DNA of 34,334 nucleotides, taken from a virus. A model generated the notes under the pieces. That model ran no database searches and was not told where the DNA came from. It saw only the letters and a program-made list of their open reading frames with translations. Of this stretch, positions 8,334-14,676 are shown in pieces. Within the stretch, counting starts at the first letter, position 1. Every line of letters begins with the position of its first letter. The stretch lies in the IMG/VR virus record IMGVR_UViG_3300034073_001020, positions 1 through 34,334 of that record; one strand, given 5' to 3'. A program made the position numbers and the translations under genes.

Positions 8334-8539
8334 GCAGCGTGACCGAAGCCCTGAAGGGCAAGTCGTGGAAGACCACCGGAGCAGGCGTTGCCGCCATCAT
8401 GGTGGCTGGCGGTGCAGCCTTGACTGCGCTCACAGACGCGGATCCGAACACGCACCCGGACTGGGCTGCACTCATCGCTGCGCTCATCGCAGGCATCGGC
8501 CTGATCTTTGCGAAGGACAACAGCAAGCAGGAGGCGTGA
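8330..8539 (+). CDS. Small two-segment membrane protein, possible holin
   Basis: This 69-residue protein has two hydrophobic segments, one near residues 16-34 and one near 47-62 (AALIAALIAGIGLIFA), separated by an acidic hinge with NTHPDW, and a short charged tail. That layout fits small class II-type holins. It overlaps the previous gene by four bases (ATGA) and the next by one (TGATG). No endolysin was found beside it. Confidence 0.55.
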   Translation: MSSVTEALKGKSWKTTGAGVAAIMVAGGAALTALTDADPNTHPDWAALIAALIAGIGLIFAKDNSKQEA

Positions 8540-8856
8540 TGCCGTGTCAGGCTTCCTCCGTGCGCTGTTCGACTCGCTCCTCCGGTGGCTTCACGAACTG
8601 GTGTCTGCAGGCCATCGCGGGAGCGACGCTGTTCGCGATCATGGTGCTCTTGATCGTGCTGGCTCTCGCATTCGCGACTGGCTGCGCTCGCACGGTGCTG
8701 GTGAGCGAGGGAAGCCCGGTCAGGATCGGCCCGGAGATGACGGGCCGGATCTACACCAAGACCGCTGACGGCTGGCAGTTGAGTGACAACCGGGTCACGG
8801 TTCCTGAAGGCTGGTACTGCGTGCCGCCGTCCTATGTTGAAGCACCGGAGCCATGA
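8539..8856 (+). CDS. Small lipoprotein, possible spanin-like
   Basis: This 105-residue protein starts at ATG 8539, inside the previous stop. A hydrophobic segment (AIMVLLIVLALAFATGC) ends in a lipobox-like ATGC, followed by a mature domain with SPVRIGPEM, LSDNRVTVPEGW and YCVPPS. Small phage lipoproteins with an N/RVxxPEGW pattern are known in lysis regions of phages of envelope-rich hosts. With two holin-like neighbours, an outer-membrane or cell-surface lysis role is plausible. The long upstream hydrophilic stretch (about 30 residues) is unusual for a lipoprotein signal. Confidence 0.5.
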   Translation: MPCQASSVRCSTRSSGGFTNWCLQAIAGATLFAIMVLLIVLALAFATGCARTVLVSEGSPVRIGPEMTGRIYTKTADGWQLSDNRVTVPEGWYCVPPSYVEAPEP

Positions 8857-10367
8857 ACACCATCACCGCAGCCACCTGCTGCTGCGATCAACCGGAACCG
8901 GGGCCATGCGATCCGCCGACCACGGGTAGCGCGATCCAGTTGACTTGGCAGGAGCAGCAGGCGATACGGACGCGACAGAAGGCAGTGACTTGCGGCGACT
9001 GCATCCCATGCACGCCAACGCCGTGCGATGAGCCGGACATCGACGCCTCGCCGTTCTTTGGATGCACCTTCGATCTCACGGTGACCCCGGGCAGTCCATG
9101 CGATGTGACTGATGTTGACTACGACCAGAATATGTCTATCGCGATGCCGCAGCCGTGGACGGCGATTCTGCCGTGGGTCAGCAGCGGCGAGTCAACGGGA
9201 ACGCGCCGCTGGTACACGCCTGACGGACTGCTGACAGACTTCAGCGCGTTCGGCGGACAGCGCGTAGACACCTACGGCGGATTGGTGGCTGGCATACGGC
9301 GCACCTATGTCGGCACGATCCCTGCTCAAGGCTGCAAGGTCTTGACCACGGATCCGGCGTGCCTAATCAACTTGACTGCGACCTTCAGGAACTGGCCGTA
9401 CTACACGACTGGCCCGACCGTGTACCGCATCAGGCGCGGCACATCCACTAGTCCAGCGCGGACATGGGAAGTCGTGGGACGAGCCTTCCGCATCAAGAAC
9501 TCAAGCGGCACGGTGCTGTGGTCAACCACACTGATCGGCAAGACCTTGGCGCAGGTGAAGGATGAGGCGAACGCACAGACGGCGGCTCGCGTCACGATGA
9601 CATGGGCAACCGTTCCCGATCCGAATGCGTTCTCTCAAGGCTTGAGCGCGGAGACCTACTTCGCAGATCAGACGTACACCGTGACCAACATCCCGACCAG
9701 TACGGCGGCTCCGTCAGACATTCGGCTGTTCGCGCTGACCAACCAGCAGCCGCTCCCGGATCCCCAGCCCGGTCAGTGCAGCAACGCCTTCATCACCATT
9801 GGATGGAACACGCCAGTCGGAAGCGGCCTGCTGTATGACACGATGAACGCGGCGTACCACTATGGTCGCGGCGCGTGTTCCCGTGCGCTGTTCAACGAGA
9901 TGTGTGCTGGTGTCGGCTTCGCTGGCGAAGCGAACTTCTACGACCCGCTTGATCGAACGCCCGAGGAGGTCATCTTTGACAATGGTGGGCTGGACGAGGT
10001 CAGCCTCTGCGAGAGCGGCAACATCCCGCCAGTCATCGGAACGGGATCATGCTGCGGAGAGACATTTGAGGTGAGTCCTTCGTCCAGTTGCTACCCGGGT
10101 GATCTACCGGAGTCAGTTTGCTTGACCGGAGTTGGCGGTGTGCCGCTTCCATCAGGCACCTTCCGCGTGGGGCCGCTGTCGCAGTCAACCGTATTCGATC
10201 ATTCGGCGGTGCTTACTGACTTCACCTTGGCCGATGACGAGATTGACTTCGCAGGTTGCTGCCCACAGGACGCGCCGTCATTCGGAGCCGGGTGCTTCTC
10301 GTATTCGTCTAGGAAGGTGACTGCCTGTCGTGCCTTCGTGTGGGCCTTTGTGAAGCGAATCGCATGA
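8853..10367 (+). CDS. Large cysteine-rich putative virion protein
   Basis: This 504-residue protein has Cys clusters at both ends: CCCDQPEPGPC at the N-terminus, CGDCIPCTPTPC shortly after, and SCCGETFEVSPSSSC near residue 400. The middle is beta-rich and aromatic. It overlaps the lipoprotein stop (ATGA). Such Cys density suggests disulfide or metal stabilisation outside the cytoplasm. It could be a tail appendage or surface decoration. No enzymatic motif was found. I do not recognise a named family, though CCG-type modules are frequent in phages of Planctomycetes. Confidence 0.5.
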   Translation: MNTITAATCCCDQPEPGPCDPPTTGSAIQLTWQEQQAIRTRQKAVTCGDCIPCTPTPCDEPDIDASPFFGCTFDLTVTPGSPCDVTDVDYDQNMSIAMPQPWTAILPWVSSGESTGTRRWYTPDGLLTDFSAFGGQRVDTYGGLVAGIRRTYVGTIPAQGCKVLTTDPACLINLTATFRNWPYYTTGPTVYRIRRGTSTSPARTWEVVGRAFRIKNSSGTVLWSTTLIGKTLAQVKDEANAQTAARVTMTWATVPDPNAFSQGLSAETYFADQTYTVTNIPTSTAAPSDIRLFALTNQQPLPDPQPGQCSNAFITIGWNTPVGSGLLYDTMNAAYHYGRGACSRALFNEMCAGVGFAGEANFYDPLDRTPEEVIFDNGGLDEVSLCESGNIPPVIGTGSCCGETFEVSPSSSCYPGDLPESVCLTGVGGVPLPSGTFRVGPLSQSTVFDHSAVLTDFTLADDEIDFAGCCPQDAPSFGAGCFSYSSRKVTACRAFVWAFVKRIA

Positions 10368-10735
10368 AGACCACGACCATCCGAACGATGCGCGGCGTGT
10401 GGGTGCTGGAGTTGAACGAGGCCGATGGCACGGCCACGGTGCTGTCGTTCACCAAGCAGGAGCCGTCGATGCTTCGCAAGGCCGCATCATGGGCAGCAGC
10501 GGAGGCGAGCCAAGTCATCAGCGGCCCTCTGCCTGATGACCAGTACGAGGCACGCATTGCGGTCTGCCGTGCGTGCGACCAACTAGACGCAGCGGCTGCT
10601 CCGCTGGTCGGTCATTGCAAGTCGTGCGGATGCGGGAAGGCGGCACGCGCCGAGTTGACCGTCAAGGCGCGGATGCCGAAGGCAACCTGCCCGAAGGCCA
10701 AGTGGCCGACATCGTCTGCGTCGGGCGGAATCTGA
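10364..10735 (+). CDS. Zinc-ribbon-like protein
   Basis: This 123-residue protein starts at ATG 10364, overlapping the previous stop. The C-terminal half has CRAC, then GHCKSCGCGKAARAEL, then MPKATCPKAKW: four or more cysteines spaced like a small zinc ribbon ending CPxxKW. Small phage proteins of this style are often found beside structural genes, function unknown. The N-terminal half carries two beta strands and a helix rich in Ala. It is the last gene before the intrinsic terminator. Confidence 0.55.
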   Translation: MKTTTIRTMRGVWVLELNEADGTATVLSFTKQEPSMLRKAASWAAAEASQVISGPLPDDQYEARIAVCRACDQLDAAAAPLVGHCKSCGCGKAARAELTVKARMPKATCPKAKWPTSSASGGI

Positions 10736-10761
10736 CGATCTAGGAAAGACGATGCAGGAAA

Positions 10762-10784
10762 GCGCGTGAAACCACGCGCGTTTT
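10762..10784 (+). terminator. Intrinsic terminator of the late operon
   Basis: Stem GCGCGTG (10762-10768), loop AAAC, stem CACGCGC (10773-10779), then G and four T. It lies 27 bases after the zinc-ribbon gene stop and just before the promoter at 10790. It separates the structural/lysis block from the accessory block. Confidence 0.75.
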
Positions 10785-10789
10785 CGTCG

Positions 10790-10818
10790 TTGAAGAACCC
10801 TACGGAATCGGATATAGT
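10790..10818 (+). promoter_or_regulatory. Strong sigma70-type promoter
   Basis: TTGAAG (10790-10795), a 17-base spacer and TATAGT (10813-10818) give a good vegetative promoter with start near 10825. It lies right after an intrinsic terminator and has no gene for about 600 bases downstream, so the first product is a long non-coding stretch. Confidence 0.65.
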
Positions 10819-11023
10819 TATGTCGTTGGATTCTTTGACATCTCGGGCATGGCGATGAAGCAACCGCACGCGGGAGACCGCGACGCGGCGCGACAGAAGT
10901 GGCGGCGTGATGAACGCACCACCGGATACGGCGAAGCAGCGAGAGGCGTTCCTCCGAGACCTGCACCGTACCGAAGACCGAACGGGATTGGATACGGCGA
11001 CCTTCAGCCGAGTGAATGACGAA

Positions 11024-11040
11024 AGAGGATGCGACCCTCT
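11024..11040 (+). repeat. Repeated hairpin, copy 1
   Basis: AGAGG, loop ATGCGAC, CCTCT. The identical 17-mer recurs at 11189-11205 with different flanks. Exact conservation of stem and loop in a non-coding stretch suggests a binding site or RNA motif. Confidence 0.6.
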
Positions 11041-11188
11041 GACGCACAGCACAAAGGCCGACAAGACGGCGCACGATCCGATGGAACCATATACGGTCAG
11101 CAGCAGAGCCAACAGCGCAGCACCCGACGGCTGCGCCAGCCCGAGACACAAGCAGACGCGGTGACAGCCGCGTGATGACGACCGAGCG

Positions 11189-11205
11189 AGAGGATGCGAC
11201 CCTCT
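11189..11205 (+). repeat. Repeated hairpin, copy 2
   Basis: Identical to 11024-11040: AGAGG, loop ATGCGAC, CCTCT. It lies 149 bases before the first three-hairpin leader element. Confidence 0.6.
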
Positions 11206-11337
11206 GTAAGCGGACAGCCCCACAAGCACCGCCGCTCGCCAACGAGTCACGCAGGAACGAGCCAGCGACGAACAGACCGAGACACGCCGACCGGGGCGTG
11301 GTAGTCAAGGAGATGGACGGAGCAATCCATCCAACAG

Positions 11338-11428
11338 CCGACCGCCGCCGAAAGGCGACGGTTCGGCATTCGCCCGTGCCGCGTGGCACGGGCTTTCAGT
11401 TCACGAAAGCCGCCGAGAGCGGCAGGAG
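11338..11428 (+). promoter_or_regulatory. Three-hairpin leader element, copy A
   Basis: Hairpin 1 (11338-11366) has a GAAA tetraloop at 11350-11353. Hairpin 2 (11372-11393) has perfect stems GCCCGTGCC and GGCACGGGC around loop GCGT. Hairpin 3 (11409-11423) has GCCGC and GCGGC around CGAGA. The Shine-Dalgarno AGGAG (11424-11428) follows hairpin 3 directly and the ATG is at 11435. Four more copies precede genes at 11828, 12679, 13406 and 14677. Stems change between copies by paired substitutions while both tetraloops are kept. Confidence 0.8.
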
Positions 11429-11434
11429 CATGAC

Positions 11435-11722
11435 ATGAAGAACGACAAGACCCTCGCCTTCCATCGCGCCAACTATGACGCAGCAGTCCGTGCAGACAAG
11501 CAGGCATGGCAGGCCCTTCAGAAGGCCGAGAAAGAATGGATGGCTGCTTCGAAGGAAGACCGTCCGAGCCTCTCGCGAAAGATCCCGCATCTGGAACGGG
11601 CAAGCGAGAAGGCGTGTAGCGACCTCGAACGAGCCGAACTAGTGCTGCTGCGCTACCTGTTGGCAGCAGCACCGAAAGGCTTGGCAACGGATGTGATCGA
11701 GTCCTACCGCGCCCTGCGCTGA
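11435..11722 (+). CDS. Unknown small helical protein
   Basis: This 95-residue protein is almost entirely charged helix, with heptad-like runs (AWQALQKAEKEWMAASKED, then RASEKACSDLERAELVLLRYLL), suggesting a coiled coil. The start has AGGAG seven bases upstream, at the foot of leader element A. It is the first gene of the accessory cluster and is followed directly by leader element B. No family recognised. Confidence 0.7.
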   Translation: MKNDKTLAFHRANYDAAVRADKQAWQALQKAEKEWMAASKEDRPSLSRKIPHLERASEKACSDLERAELVLLRYLLAAAPKGLATDVIESYRALR

Positions 11723-11728
11723 CCCACG

Positions 11729-11821
11729 CCACGCCGCCATCGAAAGGTGACGGCTGGCATTCACCCGGGTAGCGCGTGCTATCCGGGCTGTTACTTCAAG
11801 CGCCGCCCAGCGCGGCAAGGA
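11729..11821 (+). promoter_or_regulatory. Three-hairpin leader element, copy B
   Basis: Hairpin 1 (11729-11757) has GAAA at 11742-11745. Hairpin 2 (11764-11787) pairs CCCGGGTAGC with GCTATCCGGG around GCGT; relative to copies C and D a C-G pair is replaced by T-A. Hairpin 3 (11802-11816) is GCCGC, CCAGC, GCGGC. AAGGA (11817-11821) and ATG 11828 follow. It begins seven bases after the previous stop. Confidence 0.85.
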
Positions 11822-11827
11822 TTCACA

Positions 11828-12574
11828 ATGACCGAGATCGCTTCTATCGTCGCCAACCTCACCGCCGTCAGCACCGCGCTGGAGGGCGCGTGCAAGCAGT
11901 TGATCGCCACGGCACAGGCGATTCCCGCACAGGGCAACAGCACGCCAACCGAGATCGACCTCAAGCAGTTGGCCGACCACACGCTGCGTCACACCTCGCT
12001 GGTACGCGAGGTGGCTGGGCGGCTGGACATGAGCGTGCTGGCGCAGGAGTTCGACACCAGCGACATCGCGGGTGCCATCGACCTGTCCGACCTCGCCAAC
12101 GAGATCAGCGCACGCGACATCGCGGACGAGATCGACCTGAACGATCTACGCGACAAGTGCGTGGACGCGATGAGCATCGACATCGACACGGAGGAGATCG
12201 CACGCAAGGCCGCAGAGGAGATCGACGCGGCAGCCGTAGCGCAGGAGTTGGACACCGCGACCATCGCGGAGGAGATCGTAGATAGCCTGAACTTGGACGA
12301 GATGGCAGACAGCATTGCCAGCAGCCTTGACGCAGAGCAGCTGGAGGCCGTTGGCAGCAGCCTCTGCGACAGAATGAAGGACTGCCCCGACACGATGCGC
12401 GCGGTGCTGACCGCTCTATCGGCGGATCAGGACTTCGTCGCTACGCTCGCTCGCGCGATGGCAGAAGCGATGGTGCGTGGCACCGAACCGCAGGAGCCGC
12501 ACGGTGCCCGCGACACCTTCGTCCCGGCCAGCGAAGGCCCGGACGGCGAGCAGTGCAACGCCATGCAGGACTGA
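11828..12574 (+). CDS. Acidic nonapeptide-repeat protein
   Basis: This 248-residue protein has a period-nine repeat from about residue 42 to 174: any residue, Ile/Leu/Phe, Asp/Ser, three variable, Ile/Leu/Val, Ala, any. Examples are EIDLKQLAD (42-50), AIDLSDLAN (83-91) and ELDTATIAE (140-148). Units at 65-109 are in uninterrupted tandem, with further units at 118-126, 131-148 and 166-174. The protein is strongly acidic, which could suggest DNA mimicry or a solenoid/coiled-coil scaffold. The start is set by AAGGA at the end of leader element B. No known family was recognised. Confidence 0.75.
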   Translation: MTEIASIVANLTAVSTALEGACKQLIATAQAIPAQGNSTPTEIDLKQLADHTLRHTSLVREVAGRLDMSVLAQEFDTSDIAGAIDLSDLANEISARDIADEIDLNDLRDKCVDAMSIDIDTEEIARKAAEEIDAAAVAQELDTATIAEEIVDSLNLDEMADSIASSLDAEQLEAVGSSLCDRMKDCPDTMRAVLTALSADQDFVATLARAMAEAMVRGTEPQEPHGARDTFVPASEGPDGEQCNAMQD

Positions 12575-12580
12575 CCCAAG

Positions 12581-12672
12581 CCACGCCGTCACCGACAGGT
12601 GGCGGCTGGCATTCGCCCGGGCAGCGCGTGCTGCTCGGGCTGTTCCTTGAATGCCGCCGAGCGCGGCAGGAG
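12581..12672 (+). promoter_or_regulatory. Three-hairpin leader element, copy C
   Basis: Hairpin 1 (12581-12609) carries GACA at 12594-12597 instead of GAAA. Hairpin 2 (12615-12640) pairs GCCCGGGCAGC with GCTGCTCGGGC around GCGT. Hairpin 3 (12653-12667) is GCCGC, CGAGC, GCGGC. AGGAG (12668-12672) and ATG 12679 follow. Across 92 bases it differs from copy D at one position only, in the hairpin-1 loop. Confidence 0.85.
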
Positions 12673-12678
12673 ACTGCT

Positions 12679-13062
12679 ATGAGCCTGAACTGGAATGTGA
12701 CGAAGTGCGACCAGACCGCCTGCTGGACGAAGGACAAGGACGGTGACGCATTCATGTCCCCGATGTGCGAAGGACTGATCTGGACGACCATGGTGATAGA
12801 GATGGGTGAGATCACAGCGGCGAAGGTGGACGAGTTCGTGTGGCGCATGAACTTCCTGATCGAACACGGCGGTGCCGTGCTACAGAAGGATCGCGAAGGC
12901 ACGCCCTACACCGAGGACGACCTCAAGCCGTTCATCGGCCTGTTCACCAATGTGGTCACCAAGACACGAAAGCAGTGGCTGCAGTTGGTCATGAAGCAGT
13001 TGGAGCGCGACCACAACGCCGCCGAGCGTAGGCGCAAGGGACAGGAAGGAGGTGCAGCGTGA
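12679..13062 (+). CDS. Unknown protein in accessory cluster
   Basis: This 127-residue protein starts with LNWNVTKCDQTACW, has a mostly helical centre (WTTMVIEMGEITAAKVDEF) and a basic C-terminus ending in AERRRKGQEGG. Its N-terminal WNVTK resembles the WNVTE start of the 14677 product, so the two may share a short N-terminal motif. Leader element C gives the start through AGGAG. The next gene overlaps its stop (GTGA). I do not recognise a family; the fold may be helical and nucleic-acid-associated, but this is only composition-based. Confidence 0.7.
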   Translation: MSLNWNVTKCDQTACWTKDKDGDAFMSPMCEGLIWTTMVIEMGEITAAKVDEFVWRMNFLIEHGGAVLQKDREGTPYTEDDLKPFIGLFTNVVTKTRKQWLQLVMKQLERDHNAAERRRKGQEGGAA

Positions 13063-13301
13063 TTCGCGTAACTGTCGCAGAGATGTGCAGGCGGAAAGCG
13101 GCATTGGCTGTTGCCGTAGAGCAAGTCCGAGAAACCGAAGCGCGGATGGAGGCGTGCGAAGTGCTAGCCGCTATCGACGCGAAGTGGGAGCCGCGCCTAG
13201 ACCGAGCCATCCGCGGATGGCAGATTGCGCTAGACCGAGCCGACGAGGCACAACGGCTTGTAGAGGAAGCGGTACTAGCCACGCCGATTCAGCAGATGTA
13301 G
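13059..13301 (+). CDS. Unknown small helical protein
   Basis: This 80-residue protein starts at GTG 13059, overlapping the previous stop by four bases, with AGGAGG just upstream. The sequence is one long amphipathic helix rich in Ala, Arg and Glu (AALAVAVEQVRETEARMEA), likely a coiled coil. It is coupled to the 12679 gene and followed seven bases later by leader element D. Confidence 0.65.
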   Translation: MIRVTVAEMCRRKAALAVAVEQVRETEARMEACEVLAAIDAKWEPRLDRAIRGWQIALDRADEAQRLVEEAVLATPIQQM

Positions 13302-13307
13302 TACCTG

Positions 13308-13399
13308 CCACGCCGTCACCGAAAGGTGGCGGCTGGCATTCGCCCGGGCAGCGCGTGCTGCTCGGGCTGTTCCTTGAATGCCGCCGAGCGCGGCAGGAG
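13308..13399 (+). promoter_or_regulatory. Three-hairpin leader element, copy D
   Basis: Hairpin 1 (13308-13336) has GAAA at 13321-13324. Hairpin 2 (13342-13367) has loop GCGT at 13353-13356. Hairpin 3 (13380-13394) is followed by AGGAG (13395-13399) and ATG 13406. It is a near-perfect duplicate of copy C. Confidence 0.85.
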
Positions 13400-13405
13400 A
13401 TTGAC

Positions 13406-13948
13406 ATGAAGACGGATCAGGAGACATTGAAAGCGATCCACCCGCTGGCGTGGGATGTCGTGCAGCACCTTCGGCATGAGGGCGGCGTGCCCGACAGCGA
13501 CCTTGAGGGAACGCTGGACACCATCGCCCGTCACGGAGTGGAAGGAGGCATTGCAGGCTTCATCTATGACGAGGACTGCACGACCTTCCTGCGTAGGAGC
13601 GGCGTGATGGAGAAGGCGCAGATGGTGATGCGCGACTACGCGGACGGCATCGGTGAGCCGCTGTGGCGCGTGGCAGCACGCACCGCATCGCTGTCGTGCG
13701 TGTCGGATCGCGACATCGACAGCGACCAGCAGTTGCAGATTGACGGAGCGCGATTGCTGGCGTGGACGGAGGCAACGCTCACGCAGTTCGACTACCGCTG
13801 GCTGGCGGCGCGACTGGTGTGGTTCGTGGTGGTGCGGGTCGCCTACGCATTCGAGGACACCGATGTGGACTGGCGTGCAGGCGATCCGGGCGACCCGGAG
13901 CAGGCATGGGACGGCTACGGTGACATGGAAGGAGGCTGCCATGAGTAA
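13406..13948 (+). CDS. Unknown phage protein (DUF7222-like pattern)
   Basis: This 180-residue protein contains GIAGFIYDEDCTTFLRRSG and a later WRVAARTASLSCV segment. The pattern of a Gly-rich GFIYxxDxxxFxRR motif after a short helical N-terminus resembles a family of uncharacterised phage proteins, but no function is known. It is acidic at the C-terminus. The start is set by AGGAG at the end of leader element D. The following ATG at 13941 lies before its TAA, so the genes overlap by eight bases. Confidence 0.7.
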   Translation: MKTDQETLKAIHPLAWDVVQHLRHEGGVPDSDLEGTLDTIARHGVEGGIAGFIYDEDCTTFLRRSGVMEKAQMVMRDYADGIGEPLWRVAARTASLSCVSDRDIDSDQQLQIDGARLLAWTEATLTQFDYRWLAARLVWFVVVRVAYAFEDTDVDWRAGDPGDPEQAWDGYGDMEGGCHE

Positions 13949-14252
13949 GGCGCACGCCGACTTCATTCGGTCGCACCTGCTGTCCGTCATTCGCAAGGTG
14001 TCGAAGACGGACGGGGCGCACCCGAACCGTGCGGTGCTTGAGTCCGCGAGCAACCGCATCACGCTTGCGACACAGGCCATGGCCATGATCGACTGCATGG
14101 AGGTCGATCCGGTGCGGTTCGCGGCAGCGTTGCGGATGCCATTGCCCATGCACTGGTCGCTGATGACCGAGCCGGAACGCGAGGCGTGGGCGCGGTGCTA
14201 CATCGACGCGGTGACCCCGAAGCGGAAGGAGGCCGACGATGGAGTGGCCTGA
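13941..14252 (+). CDS. Unknown small protein
   Basis: This 103-residue protein starts at ATG 13941 with GGAGG eight bases upstream. It is helical with many Met residues (ATQAMAMIDCMEV) and ends RKEADDGVA. It overlaps both neighbours, so translation of 13406, 13941 and 14239 is probably coupled and driven by leader element D. No family recognised. Confidence 0.65.
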   Translation: MSKAHADFIRSHLLSVIRKVSKTDGAHPNRAVLESASNRITLATQAMAMIDCMEVDPVRFAAALRMPLPMHWSLMTEPEREAWARCYIDAVTPKRKEADDGVA

Positions 14253-14577
14253 ACCGCCAGACGACTACGAGTTGGTCGCCGAGTTCGTTGAGATTAAGGT
14301 GCGTGCCAGCATCGTGGGCACGCAGTTCAGCCTCGACTTCACGGTGCGTGGTCAGGTGGAACCCGGATCACGGGTGCAGGACAACGCTGACCTCATCGCC
14401 GCAGTTGGTGCGGCCATGATGGTCGTGTGGGAGAGCGCATGGGAGCAGCGCAAGGCGGACACCTTGTCGCTGCAGTACCAGTGCCTTCGGCGCGTGTGCG
14501 TGCTGACGGCAGACACGGCGAGCCTGCCCATAGACGCGGTCGCGAACGCGGCGCGTGAACTGGTGCAGGAAGGCTGA
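14239..14577 (+). CDS. Unknown small protein
   Basis: This 112-residue protein has a beta-strand-rich N-terminal half (YELVAEFVEIKVRASIVG) and a helical C-terminal half. The start ATG 14239 has GGAGG upstream and overlaps the previous gene by 14 bases. It ends just before leader element E. No family recognised. Confidence 0.65.
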   Translation: MEWPEPPDDYELVAEFVEIKVRASIVGTQFSLDFTVRGQVEPGSRVQDNADLIAAVGAAMMVVWESAWEQRKADTLSLQYQCLRRVCVLTADTASLPIDAVANAARELVQEG

Positions 14578-14579
14578 CC

Positions 14580-14670
14580 GGGCGGCGTGCCGGAAACGGT
14601 GCGCCGTCCATTGCCCGTGCAGCGCGTGCTGACCGGGCGTTACTTCAATCGCCGCCGAGTGCGGCAAGGA
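14580..14670 (+). promoter_or_regulatory. Three-hairpin leader element, copy E
   Basis: Hairpin 1 (14580-14609) has a fully paired 12-bp stem (GGCGGCGTGCCG with CGGTGCGCCGTC, counting G-T pairs) and loop GAAA at 14593-14596. Its sequence is quite different from copies A-D, so the structure is conserved over the sequence. Hairpin 2 (14613-14638) keeps loop GCGT but has two internal mismatches. Hairpin 3 (14651-14665) is GCCGC, CGAGT, GCGGC. AAGGA (14666-14670) and ATG 14677 follow. Confidence 0.85.
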
Positions 14671-14676
14671 TCTGAC

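Larger units (their letters stand above)
10825..11337 (+). ncRNA. Candidate large structured RNA or long leader
   Basis: About 510 bases follow the promoter without a convincing gene; T is very scarce (about six T in 11041-11160). Local hairpins are frequent. CGCGG and CCGCG enclose a GAGA tetraloop at 10869-10882. AGAGG and CCTCT enclose ATGCGAC at both 11024-11040 and 11189-11205. ACGCGG and CCGCGT pair at 11156-11173, CACGCC and GGCGTG at 11283-11300, and GATGGA and TCCATC at 11312-11331. The open frames here have Arg/Thr/Ala/Pro-biased translations with no ribosome-binding site. It may be a stand-alone RNA or the leader of the 11435 gene. Confidence 0.45.

Noticed and set aside
10907-11438. 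Two open frames (85 and 88 codons) in the non-coding stretch
   Set aside because: No Shine-Dalgarno, low-complexity Arg/Ala/Pro/Thr composition, hairpins through both, and the second runs across leader element A.
11338-14670. CRISPR array reading of the five repeats
   Set aside because: The repeats are about 92 nt with internal hairpins, spaced by whole genes of variable length, and each ends in an SD and start codon.
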